From Streptomyces nigra (GTDB taxonomy: Bacteria > Actinomycetota > Actinomycetes > Streptomycetales > Streptomycetaceae): DNA of 64,000 nt. The stretch covers positions 3,340,501-3,404,500 of the forward strand of contig NZ_CP029043.1 in the NCBI RefSeq assembly GCF_003074055.1, written 5' to 3'. Below the pieces are notes generated by a model. The model had not been told where the DNA came from, made no database searches, and saw nothing but the letters and a program-made list of their open reading frames with translations. Made by a program: the position numbers and the translations under genes. Positions 51,661-60,501 of the stretch are shown here, piece by piece (positions within the stretch are counted from its first letter, which is position 1; each line of letters starts with the position of its first letter).

Positions 51661-52236
51661 ATGGCTGTAAGCCTGTCCAAGGGTGGCAACGTCTCGCTCA
51701 CCAAGGAGGCTCCGGGCCTGACCGCCGTCACCGTGGGTCTCGGCTGGGACGTCCGCACCACCACCGGCACGGACTTCGACCTCGACGCCTCGGCGATCGC
51801 GGTCAACACGCAGGGCAAGGTCTACTCGGACGCCCACTTCGTCTTCTTCAACAACAAGCAGACCCCGGACAGCACGATCGTGCACACCGGCGACAACCGC
51901 ACGGGCGAGGGCGCCGGCGACGACGAGGCGATCAACGTCAACCTGGCGGGTCTGCCCGCCGACATCGACAAGATCGTGTTCCCGGTCTCCATCTACGACG
52001 CGGAGAACCGCTCGCAGAACTTCGGCCAGGTCCGCAACGCGTACATCCGCATCGTGAACCAGGCAGGCGGCGCCGAGATCGCCCGCTACGACCTGTCGGA
52101 GGACGCCGCGACCGAGACCGCCATGGTCTTCGGCGAGCTGTACCGCAACGGGGCGGAGTGGAAGTTCCGTGCCGTCGGCCAGGGTTACGCCTCGGGTCTC
52201 GTCGGCATCGCGCAGGACTTCGGCGTCAACGTCTGA
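51661..52236 (+). CDS. terD: TerD-family protein
   Basis: A 191-residue tellurium-resistance/stress protein. Signatures: [38 protein letters not shown] (calcium-binding acidic cluster), [20 protein letters not shown] and [19 protein letters not shown]. Calcium-binding TerD proteins affect stress resistance and, in Streptomyces, spore development. Only this one ter gene is seen here, without terB/terC partners. A hairpin terminator follows. The ATG at 51661 is preceded by AGGGAAGGG. Confidence 0.93.
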   Translation: MAVSLSKGGNVSLTKEAPGLTAVTVGLGWDVRTTTGTDFDLDASAIAVNTQGKVYSDAHFVFFNNKQTPDSTIVHTGDNRTGEGAGDDEAINVNLAGLPADIDKIVFPVSIYDAENRSQNFGQVRNAYIRIVNQAGGAEIARYDLSEDAATETAMVFGELYRNGAEWKFRAVGQGYASGLVGIAQDFGVNV

Positions 52237-52255
52237 CGGTCCCCCGCACCGACCC

Positions 52256-52281
52256 GAACCCCCCGGTCCGCCGGGGGGTTC
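52256..52281 (+). terminator. terD terminator hairpin
   Basis: Perfect 11-bp stem GAACCCCCCGG/CCGGGGGGTTC with a 4-base loop, 20 bases past the stop. Confidence 0.8.
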
Positions 52282-52315
52282 CGGCGTCGTACGGCCGCGC
52301 GGGCGGCCCCTCCGA

Positions 52316-52321
52316 TAGGTT
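52316..52321 (+). promoter_or_regulatory. -10-like hexamer for a leaderless start
   Basis: TAGGTT ends six bases before the GTG at 52328. Confidence 0.5.
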
Positions 52322-52327
52322 GCCCCC

Positions 52328-53305
52328 GTGATCCTCGACCCCCTGCCGACCACCCCCGACCACGACATCCCGGCCCCGCTCCTGACCGAGCTGACCGCCC
52401 TGTACGCCTCCAACCGCGCGTTCCAGGCGCTCAGCGGCGACTTCCCCGACCCGGACGACATCCGGCCGGAGCAGGTGGCGGCGGCCCTGGCCGACGAGCT
52501 GGCCGTACCGGGGGCGGAGGTCCTGCTCGCGCGCAGCGCCGGACGGCTGGTCGGCGTCGTGATCACCCTGGCCCGCCACCCCGACCCCGACGACCCGGAC
52601 CCATGGATCGGGCTGCTGATGGTGGACGCGTCGGCCCAGCGCCAGGGCCACGGCACCCGGCTCGCCGCGCTCGTGGAGGAGCGCCTGTCGGCCGCGGGCC
52701 ACACCGGCGTCCGCCTCGCGGTCCTCGACGGCAACGCTCCGGCCCTCGCCTTCTGGGCGTCCCTCGGCTACGAGGCGATCGGGCACGGCAGGGACCGTGA
52801 GCACGACCGGCCCTGCACGGTGCTGCGCAAGTCCCTGGCCGTGACCCCGCGCGCGGTGCTCACCGGCGCCCGGGTGGCCGTGCTCGACCCCGAGGGCGCG
52901 GTGTTCCTGTTCCGCTACGCCGACGACGAGGCCGGCCCGCACTGGGCCCTGCCCGGCGGCCCCGCCTCGGAGGAGGACCCCCGCGAGACCGCCGTACGCG
53001 AACTGCGCGCGGAGACCGGCTGGACGGACGTGCAGCCGGGGCCGCTGCTGTGCACCTGGGACCACGACTTCACCCACCAGGGCATCCCGCTGCGCCGCCG
53101 GGAGCACATCTACCTCGCGCTCGGCGCGCGCCGGGAGCCGACGGGCCCTCAGCTCGGCGAGGACGGCGGCGAGATCCTCGGCTGGCACTGGTGGACGGCG
53201 GCCGAACTCGTCGCCGCGCCCGAGCCGTTGTGGCCGCCGGACCTGGCCCGGCTGCTGGCCTCGTACACCGAGAGCACCGAGAGCACCGAGAACGGGGATT
53301 CCTGA
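52328..53305 (+). CDS. GNAT-Nudix bifunctional fusion
   Basis: A 325-residue fusion. Residues ~1-168 are a GNAT acetyltransferase (acetyl-CoA loop QRQGHG at 104-109, closing NAPALAFWASLGYEAIG); residues ~172-320 are a Nudix hydrolase. The Nudix box runs G210-x5-E216-x7-R224-E-L-R-A228-E229-T-G-W232, so one of the two central glutamates is Ala; the second, E229, remains. Activity on a nucleoside diphosphate derivative is therefore possible but not certain. GTG 52328 has TAGGTT six bases before it. The C-terminus is a low-complexity TESTESTENG repeat. Confidence 0.85.
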   Translation: MILDPLPTTPDHDIPAPLLTELTALYASNRAFQALSGDFPDPDDIRPEQVAAALADELAVPGAEVLLARSAGRLVGVVITLARHPDPDDPDPWIGLLMVDASAQRQGHGTRLAALVEERLSAAGHTGVRLAVLDGNAPALAFWASLGYEAIGHGRDREHDRPCTVLRKSLAVTPRAVLTGARVAVLDPEGAVFLFRYADDEAGPHWALPGGPASEEDPRETAVRELRAETGWTDVQPGPLLCTWDHDFTHQGIPLRRREHIYLALGARREPTGPQLGEDGGEILGWHWWTAAELVAAPEPLWPPDLARLLASYTESTESTENGDS

Positions 53306-53311
53306 CCCGTC

Positions 53312-53782
53312 ATGGACTGGACGACCCTCGCCGCCACGGCCCTGGGCGCCTTCGTCGGCGTCGGCTCGACCCTCGTCGCCGACCGCGTCCGTTGGCGCCG
53401 CGACCAGGCCGACCGCACCCGCCAGGAACGCCGCCGGATCCACGTCACCGCCCTCACCACGTACCGGCTGGCCTACGAGGACATGCGCGAGGCCGCCGTG
53501 ACCGCCGACGGCCGGGAGCGCGCGGCGGCCGTACGGCAGGCGTTCCGCTCCTCGGGCTGCGACGAGGCCCGCGAGAGCGCCCTGCTGTGCGTCCCGCAGG
53601 AGATGGCGGACGTCCTGGAGGCCGTGTACGCCACCCTCCGGGACCTGCAGACCGCCTTCGCCACCGGCGATCCCCCGCTGGACTCCGCCGCGATGCAGGA
53701 ACGCCGTCTGAAGCACGCGGAGGCGGTGTGGGCGGCACGGGCGGCGATACGGAAGGACGTGGAGAAGGCCGAGTCGCGTTAG
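53312..53782 (+). CDS. Membrane-anchored hypothetical protein
   Basis: A 156-residue protein with one N-terminal membrane segment (about 6-24, LAATALGAFVGVGSTLVAD) followed by a basic arginine-rich stretch and a helical, charged body (HVTALTTYRLAYEDMREA, then LEAVYATLRDLQTAFATG). The topology is anchor plus cytosolic coiled coil. No family known to me. It starts 6 bp after the GNAT-Nudix stop and is likely co-expressed; its end overlaps the convergent peptidase by 4 bp. Confidence 0.65.
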   Translation: MDWTTLAATALGAFVGVGSTLVADRVRWRRDQADRTRQERRRIHVTALTTYRLAYEDMREAAVTADGRERAAAVRQAFRSSGCDEARESALLCVPQEMADVLEAVYATLRDLQTAFATGDPPLDSAAMQERRLKHAEAVWAARAAIRKDVEKAESR

Positions 53783-55215
53783 GGGCGCTCGGGCCTGCCC
53801 TTCCCGTACAGCCAGTTACTCCAGATCGGGGTGAAGTCCTCGTCGGGGGCTGTCCGCTCCACGTACGACGTGAAGTCGTCGGTGTCGGCGTTGCCGTGGC
53901 GGTGCTTCGCCGCCCAGCCCCGTACGAGCTCCCGGAAGTCCTCGTCCCCGACCGTCTGCCGGATCTTGTGGAGCACCATCGCGCCACGCGAGTAGACGGG
54001 TTCGTCGGAGATGCGGTCGGCGCCGGGGGGATCGGCGGGCGGGAAGGACCACAGGTCCTCGTGCTCGTCCTCGCCGTGGTCGTAGAGGGCGTCGAAGGTC
54101 TCCTGCGCGCTGTCGCCGCCGTGGTCCTCCCGCCACAGCCACTCCGCGTACGTGGCGAAGCCCTCGTTCAGCCACATGTCCCGCCAGCTCTCCGGGGTCA
54201 CCGAGTTGCCGAACCACTGGTGGGCCAGCTCGTGCACGAGCAGCCCGGTGTCGGGGGCGCCGGGGAAGACGGGACGGTTCTGCGTCTCCAGCGCGTACCC
54301 GGCGTCCTGCTCACCGGCGACGATCGCGCCGGTGGAGGCGAACGGGTAGGGGCCGAAGGCGTCCTCGCCCCACCGCACGACCTCCGGCAGCGTCGCCAGC
54401 GCCTTCCGGGCGGCCTTCTCCTGGCCGGGGACGACGGCCGCGTACACGGGCATCTCCCGGTCCGCCACCGTGCGGACGGTGGACCGGTGCACGGTGTAGT
54501 CGCCGATGGCGAGGGTGGCCAGATACCCGGCCATCGGTTCGGCCGTACGCCAGCGGAAGGCCGTACGGCCGCCGGTGGTGCGCCGGCCGGCGAGCTCCCC
54601 GTTGGACACCACCTCGGTGCCCTCCGGCACGGTCACCGTGACGTCGTAGGTCGCCTTGTCGGACGGGTGGTGGTTGCCGGGGAACCACGCCATCGAGCCG
54701 GTCGGCTCCCCCAGCGCGAGCGCCCCGCCCCCGGCGGTGCGCAGCCAGCCCTCCTTGGAGCCGTCGGGGTCGGTGACAGTGCGGGGGCTGCCGGAGTAGC
54801 GCACGACGGTAAGGAAGGTCTCGCCCTCGACGAGTTCGTCGCGCGGCCGCACGATCAGCTCCTGGCCGTTGCGGCTGAAGCGGGCGGGACGCCCCTCCAC
54901 CTCGACCCGCTCGACGTCCAGGCCGGTCAGGTCCAGGTCGAAGGCGGACAGGTCCTTCTTGGCACGCGCGGTGATCTCGGCGGTGCCTGCGAGATGCCGG
55001 GTGGCGGGGTCGTAGGACAGGTCGAGGGCGTAGTGGCCGACGTCGTAGCCGCCGTTGCCGGCCTTGGGGAAGTACGGGTCGCGCACGCCCGGGCCCCCGG
55101 GGGTGCCGTCGACGCCGCCGCACGCGGTGAGCGCGAGGGCGAGCAGGGCGCTCAGGGCGGCGGCGGGGACGGCGCTGAGGCCGGCGCCGGGGGCGGCGGG
55201 TGCGGTACGGGACAC
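53779..55215 (-). CDS. M1-family zinc metallopeptidase lipoprotein
   Basis: A 478-residue extracytoplasmic aminopeptidase-like protein. Lipobox LTAC near residue 30 follows a hydrophobic stretch. The zinc site is HELAH at 328-332 and E351 in NEGFATY, 19 residues after the second His. The substrate-binding GxMEN motif usual in M1 enzymes is replaced by QDAGYALETQNRP, so the exopeptidase anchor differs. Mature length is short for M1, as the helical C-terminal domain is absent. The GTG at 55215 is taken as start as AGGA lies eight bases upstream; it is 12 bp from a divergent start. Confidence 0.85.
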   Translation of the reverse strand: MSRTAPAAPGAGLSAVPAAALSALLALALTACGGVDGTPGGPGVRDPYFPKAGNGGYDVGHYALDLSYDPATRHLAGTAEITARAKKDLSAFDLDLTGLDVERVEVEGRPARFSRNGQELIVRPRDELVEGETFLTVVRYSGSPRTVTDPDGSKEGWLRTAGGGALALGEPTGSMAWFPGNHHPSDKATYDVTVTVPEGTEVVSNGELAGRRTTGGRTAFRWRTAEPMAGYLATLAIGDYTVHRSTVRTVADREMPVYAAVVPGQEKAARKALATLPEVVRWGEDAFGPYPFASTGAIVAGEQDAGYALETQNRPVFPGAPDTGLLVHELAHQWFGNSVTPESWRDMWLNEGFATYAEWLWREDHGGDSAQETFDALYDHGEDEHEDLWSFPPADPPGADRISDEPVYSRGAMVLHKIRQTVGDEDFRELVRGWAAKHRHGNADTDDFTSYVERTAPDEDFTPIWSNWLYGKGRPERP

Positions 55216-55227
55216 GTCGGTGATCCT

Positions 55228-55758
55228 ATGAGCGCGAGCCGTGACACCATGCCCAGCGTGCTCGACATCGGCTACGCCCTCTCCAACCGCTTCCCCGACC
55301 CGCCGCAGACGGACTACCGCCGCGCGGACGTGCGCGCCCTGCGCCACGACCTCTTCTGCGGCGACGTCTACCTCGCCGACACCGAGGCGGACCGGGAGCT
55401 GTCCACAGCCTGGGGATGGGTGCCGGTGCTCGACTTCGCTTGGGCGCTGTGCGACATCGTGGAGCGGCTGGACCGGGACCCGGCCGGCTCCCGCGCCTCC
55501 CGCCAGCAGCACGCGGAGCTGGACTTCACCGAGTCCACGGACCGCATGCTCTTCGAGCGCCGGTTCGGCTGGGTGGACATCGAGGCCGATTGGATGCCGG
55601 CGGAGGAGCCCCCCCTGACCTTCTCGCACGCCGACCTGCGCCGGGAGGCCCGGGACTTCCTGCACGACCTGATCGCCGACCTGGTCGACCTGCACGAGGA
55701 CCTGGGCGAGAACCCGGCGATCTGGACACTCCAGGCACGGTTTCCCCGGCTGCCGTGA
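55228..55758 (+). CDS. Conserved hypothetical protein
   Basis: A 176-residue soluble, acidic protein. Features: DIGYALSNRFPDPPQTDYRR, WGWVPVLDFAWALCDIVERL, then LDFTESTDRMLFERRFGWVD and a terminal helix LHDLIADLVDLHEDLGENP. No known fold can be assigned; Streptomyces homologues of similar size exist to my memory, without function. The ATG at 55228 is only 12 bp from the divergent peptidase start, so the ATG at 55249 is also possible. Confidence 0.6.
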   Translation: MSASRDTMPSVLDIGYALSNRFPDPPQTDYRRADVRALRHDLFCGDVYLADTEADRELSTAWGWVPVLDFAWALCDIVERLDRDPAGSRASRQQHAELDFTESTDRMLFERRFGWVDIEADWMPAEEPPLTFSHADLRREARDFLHDLIADLVDLHEDLGENPAIWTLQARFPRLP

Positions 55759-55777
55759 GACGCGGGCCGCGCGCCCG

Positions 55778-56485
55778 TCACCCCTCCACGCGGATGCCCA
55801 CCTGCGCCGCCAGCGCCGGTGCCAGGTCCAGCAGCTGCCCCGTACTGATCACGGACCCGGACAGCCGGTCCAGGCCGCCCGCGATGTCCAGCTCGGTCGC
55901 GCCGCGCAGATCCACGTCCGTCAGGGTCGCACCGGTGAGGTCGGCCCCGCGCAGCACGCAGTCCACGAACTCCACCCGCTCCAGACGGGCGCCCCCGAAG
56001 TCCGGTTCGACCAGGACACAGCCCTCGAAGACGACGTCCCGGAGCTTCGCCTTGCGCAGATTCAGATAGTCGATCTTGCCGCCCCGGACCACCACCCGCT
56101 CCAGCACGGCTCCGTGCGCCTGCGTCCCGCCCAGCCGGGCGTCCAGCACCTCGACGTCCCGCAGCGTCGCCTCCGCGAGGTCCGTGCCGACCCCGCGCGG
56201 CGCCGAGAGCACCGAGTCCAGGAGCCGGGCGTACCGCAGCCGTGTCCCGTCCAGCACACAGCCGCGCAGCGCGCAGTCCATGAAGCGGGCGCCCCCGCCG
56301 TCCTGCTCGGAGAGGTCCGCCTCCGCGAACTCCAGCCCGTCGTAGTCGCCGTCCGGCTCCAGCCCGCCGCCCCCGTAGGGCTCCAGCGGCGGCAGCCGCA
56401 ACTCCGGCCGCCGCGCACCCGGCACACCCCCGCGCCCCGGACCCCGCGCCGCGCCGGCGCCCGCACCCCTCGCTCTTCCCGCCAT
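55778..56485 (-). CDS. Pentapeptide-repeat protein
   Basis: A 235-residue protein with an Arg/Gly-rich start and about 20 pentapeptide units of the A(D/N)LXX type between residues ~50 and 205 (DLSEQDGGGARFMDCALRG, GCVLDGTRLRYARLL, ARLERVEFVDCVLRGADLTG). Such right-handed beta-helices mimic DNA and can inhibit DNA gyrase, or act otherwise as scaffolds. A C-terminal helical cap (VISTGQLLDLAPALAAQVGI) follows. The ATG at 56485 lacks a clear ribosome site. Confidence 0.88.
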   Translation of the reverse strand: MAGRARGAGAGAARGPGRGGVPGARRPELRLPPLEPYGGGGLEPDGDYDGLEFAEADLSEQDGGGARFMDCALRGCVLDGTRLRYARLLDSVLSAPRGVGTDLAEATLRDVEVLDARLGGTQAHGAVLERVVVRGGKIDYLNLRKAKLRDVVFEGCVLVEPDFGGARLERVEFVDCVLRGADLTGATLTDVDLRGATELDIAGGLDRLSGSVISTGQLLDLAPALAAQVGIRVEG

Positions 56486-56643
56486 GCCCCCATGCTGCAC
56501 CCCGCCACTGACAACGCCCGTCACCTGCGGCGATCCCCGGAGTGTTCGGTGCCCGGGGGCGATGTCACATCCGGGGCACCCGGGCCGTCGTACCGGCAAA
56601 GGAAGGCCCACGGGCGCACCGAGCGCGAGGGAGATCCCCAGCC

Positions 56644-57804
56644 ATGCACCGCATCACCGTCGTCGGCGGCGGCTTCGCCGGACTCACCGCGGCCATCACC
56701 GCCGCCGAGGCGGGCGCCGAGGTCACCGTGTACGAGGCCCACCACACCCTGGGCGGCCGGGCCCGGACCGCGGACGGCCCGTACCGGACGAACGAGGGAC
56801 CGCACGCCCTCTACAACGGCGGCCCGCACTGGACGTGGCTCGCCAAGCGGGACCTGATCGGCCCGCTCGCCCCCATCCCGGCCCGTGAGGCGGCCCGTTT
56901 CCGGCTCCGGTACCGGGGCGCACTGCGCCGCACCCCGCCCCTCGCCCTGCTGAAGCTGCTGCGGCCCGGTGTGCCGCAGGCGCCCGTCGATCAGGACTTC
57001 CGGACCTGGGCGACCGGCGTCGCGGGCGAGGAGGCCGCACGAGTCGCGGCGCACTACGCGGCGGTCGCGCTCTTCCACCACGACCCCGGCGCCCTGTCCG
57101 CCGCGTTCGTGCACGAGCGGCTGCGCCGGGCCACCCGGCTGCCTCCGGAGGCGCACTATCCGCGCGGCGGCTGGGCGAGCGTCATCGACCGGATGGCGGC
57201 GCGCGCCTGGAACCTCGGGGTGCGCGTGGAGACGCTGGCCCGGATCGACACCCTGCCGACGGACACCCCGGTCGTCGTCGCCACCTCGCTGGCCGCCGCC
57301 CGGCGGCTGCTCCGGGACGACTCGCTGACCTGGCCGAGCGGCCGGACGGCGCTGATCGACCTCGCCCTGCGCACCCGGCGCGGCGACGCCTTCATCGTCT
57401 CCGACCTGGACGCGCCGGGCTGGCTGGAGCGGTTCACCGCCCAGGACCCGTCGCTCGCGCCCGCCGGCGAGCAGCTGATCCAGGGGCAGATCCCGATCGC
57501 CCCGGACGAGTCCCGCGCGGACGGCTCGGCCCGCGCCGAGCAGCTCCTCGACCTCGGTTTCCCCGGCTGGCGCGAGCGGGTCACCTGGCGCCGCGACGCC
57601 CTCGCGAGCGGCCGCACCGGTGCCGTGGATCCGCCCGGCACCAGCTGGCGGGACCGGCCGGCCGTGGACCGCGGCGACGGCGTCCATCTGGCGGGCGACC
57701 AGGTGGCGGCGCCGGGCGTGCTGTCCGAGGTGTCCTTCACCAGCGCGCTCACGGCCGTGTCCCTGGCGCTCGGCCGGAAGGCGCTTGACCTCGACCAAGC
57801 TTGA
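56644..57804 (+). CDS. FAD-dependent amine oxidase/phytoene dehydrogenase-like protein
   Basis: A 386-residue flavoprotein. The dinucleotide fold is clear: ITVVGGGFAGLTAAITAAEAG with a terminal acidic E (VYEAHHTLGGRA), and the C-terminal HLAGDQVAAPGVLSEVSF resembles the FAD-binding end of amine oxidase/phytoene desaturase-type enzymes. Substrate is unknown. Start ATG 56644 has GAGGGAG upstream. The gene is followed by a co-oriented quinone-oxidoreductase-like gene, 82 bp away. Confidence 0.8.
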   Translation: MHRITVVGGGFAGLTAAITAAEAGAEVTVYEAHHTLGGRARTADGPYRTNEGPHALYNGGPHWTWLAKRDLIGPLAPIPAREAARFRLRYRGALRRTPPLALLKLLRPGVPQAPVDQDFRTWATGVAGEEAARVAAHYAAVALFHHDPGALSAAFVHERLRRATRLPPEAHYPRGGWASVIDRMAARAWNLGVRVETLARIDTLPTDTPVVVATSLAAARRLLRDDSLTWPSGRTALIDLALRTRRGDAFIVSDLDAPGWLERFTAQDPSLAPAGEQLIQGQIPIAPDESRADGSARAEQLLDLGFPGWRERVTWRRDALASGRTGAVDPPGTSWRDRPAVDRGDGVHLAGDQVAAPGVLSEVSFTSALTAVSLALGRKALDLDQA

Positions 57805-57885
57805 GGTCGGAGCATCGTCGCAGCGTCCCCGTCCGCCCGGGCGGGACGCCCGACCGACCCGCACCGTCAGCGAGGGGGACCCGCG

Positions 57886-58866
57886 ATGCACGCCATCCGT
57901 CTGCACACCTTCGGCCCGGCCGAGAACCTCACGTACGAGCAGGTCGACGACCCGGGCCCGGCCCCCGGCCAGGTCCGGATCGCCGTCCGGGCCGCCGGCG
58001 TCCATCTGCTCGACACGGCCCTGCGCGAGGGCTTCCAGGGCCCGTCGCCCGAGCCGCCGAGCCTGCCCACGATCCCAGGCCGCGAAGTGGCCGGAGTCGT
58101 GGAGTCGCTCGGCGAGGGCGTCGCCGGACTCTGGCTCGGCAAGCGGGTCGTCGCCCACCTCGGCTTCGCGCCGGGCGGCTACGCCGAACTCGCCGTCACG
58201 GACGTCGAGCGGGTCCACGAGATCCCGGAGAACCTGGACTTCGCGCAGGCCGTCGCCATGATCGGCACGGGCCGTACGGCGCTGGGGATCGTCCAGTTCG
58301 CCGAGTTCGGGCCGGACACGGTGGCCGTCGTCCCGGCCGCGGCGGGCGGCCTCGGCACCCTGCTCGTGCAGTACGCGAAGAACGCCGGGGCCCTGGTCGT
58401 CGGCCTGGCCGGCGGACCGGAGAAGACAGCGCGGGTCCGCGAGAACGGCGCCGACCTCGCCGTCGACTACACGGACCCGGGCTGGCCGGAGAAGGTGCGC
58501 GCCTTCCTCGGCGGACGGCCCGCCACCGTCGTCCTCGACGGCGTCGGCGGCGAGGTGGCCCGCGCGAGTGTCGCCCTGCTCGGGCCGGGCGGCCGGCACC
58601 TGGTGTTCGGCTGGTCCGCCGAGGGCCTGCGCGGCGGCGGCCCCCTCCTCGTCGACGGGGTGTCAGAACAGGTCCTGGGCCCCGCGATGCTGCGCCGGGC
58701 CGGTGGCCCCGACCCGCTGCGGACCCTGGAGCTGCGCGCCCTCACCGAGGCCGCCGCGGGCCGTCTGGTCCCGGCCGTGCAGCGCTTCCCGCTCGCCCGG
58801 GCGGCTGCCGCCCACCGCGCCCTGGAGACCCGCGCGACCACCGGGAAGGTGGTGCTGGAACCATGA
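57886..58866 (+). CDS. Zinc-type/quinone oxidoreductase (MDR family)
   Basis: A 326-residue medium-chain dehydrogenase/reductase. N-terminal MHAIRLHTFGPAENLTYE, IPGREVAGVVESLGEGV, the cofactor motif VVPAAAGGLGTLLVQYAKNAGA (Rossmann AxxGGxG) and LVFGWSAEGLRGG. Zinc ligand residues of alcohol dehydrogenases are not conserved, so the quinone-oxidoreductase branch using NADPH is favoured. It overlaps the MFS exporter gene by 4 bp (ATGA), hence one operon. ATG 57886 follows GAGGGGGAC. Confidence 0.85.
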   Translation: MHAIRLHTFGPAENLTYEQVDDPGPAPGQVRIAVRAAGVHLLDTALREGFQGPSPEPPSLPTIPGREVAGVVESLGEGVAGLWLGKRVVAHLGFAPGGYAELAVTDVERVHEIPENLDFAQAVAMIGTGRTALGIVQFAEFGPDTVAVVPAAAGGLGTLLVQYAKNAGALVVGLAGGPEKTARVRENGADLAVDYTDPGWPEKVRAFLGGRPATVVLDGVGGEVARASVALLGPGGRHLVFGWSAEGLRGGGPLLVDGVSEQVLGPAMLRRAGGPDPLRTLELRALTEAAAGRLVPAVQRFPLARAAAAHRALETRATTGKVVLEP

Positions 58867-60431
58867 CCGCGCCCCGGCCACGACGGCCGTCCTCCCCAGA
58901 TGCGACGCCTCCCCAACCATGGTCTTCTGGCCAGATGACAGTCACCCGAACGGGTGAAGGCGCCCGGGAAGCAGACCCCCGCCGCTGGTGGGGTCTGGTG
59001 GTCATCGCACTCGCGCAGCTCATGGTGGTCCTCGACGCGACCATCGTGAACATCGCGCTCCCCTCCGCCCAGGCGGACCTCGGCATCTCCGACGGCAACC
59101 GCCAGTGGGTCATCACGGCCTACACGCTGGCGTTCGGAGGGCTGCTCCTGCTCGGCGGACGCATAGCCGACCTGGCGGGCCGAAAACGCACCTTCGTCAT
59201 CGGCCTGATCGGCTTCGCCGCCGCCTCCGCGCTGGGCGGTGCCGCCACCTCCGCCGGGATGCTGTTCGGCGCCCGCGCCCTCCAGGGCGTCTTCGCCGCC
59301 GTCCTGGCCCCGTCCGCCCTGTCGCTGCTCACCACGACCTTCACCGACCCCAGAGAGCGCGGAAAGGCGTTCGGCATCTACGGCGCCCTGGCCGGCAGCG
59401 GCAGCGCCATCGGCTTCATCGTCGGCGGCGTCCTCACCGAGTACCTGGACTGGCGCTGGTGCCTGTACGTCAACGTGCCGATCGCCGTGATCGCCGTGAT
59501 CGGCGCCTACGCCCTGCTCCACGACAGCCCCGTCCATGCGGGCGCCCGCCTCGACGTGCCCGGCGTACTCCTGGGCTGCGGCGGCCTGGTGGCGATCGTC
59601 TACGGCTTCGCCGAGGCGGAATCCCGAGGCTGGACCGACGCGCTCGTACTCTCCATGTTCGCGGCGGGCGTGGCCCTGCTGACGGCGTTCGTCACCTGGC
59701 AGACCAGGGCCCCGGTCCCCCTGCTGCCGCTGCACATCGTCAGGGACCGCAACCGGGCGGGCTGCTTCCTGACCATGGCCCTGGCGGTCATCGGCCTGTT
59801 CGGCCTGTTCCTCTTCATGACGTACTACCTGCAGGTCATCCTCGGCTACAGCCCGGTGATGACCGGGCTGGCCTTCCTGCCCCTGACGGCCGCCATCATC
59901 ATCGGCTCCACCCAGATCGCCGCCCGCCTCCTGGACCATGTGGCACCCCGCCTGCTGATGGCCCCGGGCGCCCTGCTGGCCGCGACCGGCATGGTGCTCC
60001 TGACCCAGCTCACCGTGAACTCCTCGTACGCGGCCCACGTCCTGCCCGCCCTGATCCTCATGGGACTCGGCATGGGCCTGATCTTCATGCCGGTGTTCGC
60101 CACGGCGACGGCGGGCGTGGCACCGCAGGACTCCGGCGTCACCTCGGCGACGATCAACACCTCGCAGCAGGTGGGCGGTTCGATCGGCACGGCCCTGCTC
60201 AACACGATCGCCACCACCAGCTCCGCCGCCTACATCACGGCCCACCTCACGACCCCGGCCCGCCGCGAACTGGTCACCCAGCAGGGCATCGTGCACGGCT
60301 ACACGGTGGCCATCTGGTGGGCGGCCGCCATCATGCTCCTGGCCGGCGTCGTAGCGGCCCTGATGGTGACGACAAAACCCCCGAGCCACGGCACACCCCA
60401 CCCGACACCGGCGGAGGAACCGGTGACTTGA
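58863..60431 (+). CDS. DHA2-family (14-TMS) MFS drug exporter
   Basis: A 522-residue exporter. Family signatures are DATIVNIALPSAQADLGIS in helix 1 (motif D1), GRIADLAGRKRTFVIGLIG (motif A, loop 2-3) and YGALAGSGSAIGFIVGGVL (motif C, antiporter). About 14 hydrophobic segments are visible. Likely a proton-driven drug or metabolite exporter. It overlaps the oxidoreductase gene upstream, so a resistance/detoxification unit is plausible. A second in-frame ATG at 58935 may be the true start, since the first 24 residues are Pro/Ser-rich. Confidence 0.88.
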   Translation: MTAPRPRRPSSPDATPPQPWSSGQMTVTRTGEGAREADPRRWWGLVVIALAQLMVVLDATIVNIALPSAQADLGISDGNRQWVITAYTLAFGGLLLLGGRIADLAGRKRTFVIGLIGFAAASALGGAATSAGMLFGARALQGVFAAVLAPSALSLLTTTFTDPRERGKAFGIYGALAGSGSAIGFIVGGVLTEYLDWRWCLYVNVPIAVIAVIGAYALLHDSPVHAGARLDVPGVLLGCGGLVAIVYGFAEAESRGWTDALVLSMFAAGVALLTAFVTWQTRAPVPLLPLHIVRDRNRAGCFLTMALAVIGLFGLFLFMTYYLQVILGYSPVMTGLAFLPLTAAIIIGSTQIAARLLDHVAPRLLMAPGALLAATGMVLLTQLTVNSSYAAHVLPALILMGLGMGLIFMPVFATATAGVAPQDSGVTSATINTSQQVGGSIGTALLNTIATTSSAAYITAHLTTPARRELVTQQGIVHGYTVAIWWAAAIMLLAGVVAALMVTTKPPSHGTPHPTPAEEPVT

Positions 60432-60440
60432 GCACACGAG

Positions 60441-60483
60441 GGAGGGGCCCCGGCGGACCCGACCGGCCCGCCGGGGCCCCTCC
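60441..60483. terminator. Bidirectional terminator hairpin
   Basis: Perfect 16-bp stem GGAGGGGCCCCGGCGG/CCGCCGGGGCCCCTCC with an 11-base loop between the convergent exporter and secreted-protein genes. Confidence 0.85.
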
Positions 60484-60501
60484 CCCACCGTTGTCGCCAG
60501 G

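Noticed and set aside
51661..52236. A complete tellurite-resistance operon
   Set aside because: Only a TerD-type gene is present; neighbours are unrelated.
56644..60431. A small natural-product cluster (flavoenzyme, reductase, exporter)
   Set aside because: No scaffold-forming enzyme or pathway regulator is present; more likely a detoxification or export unit.
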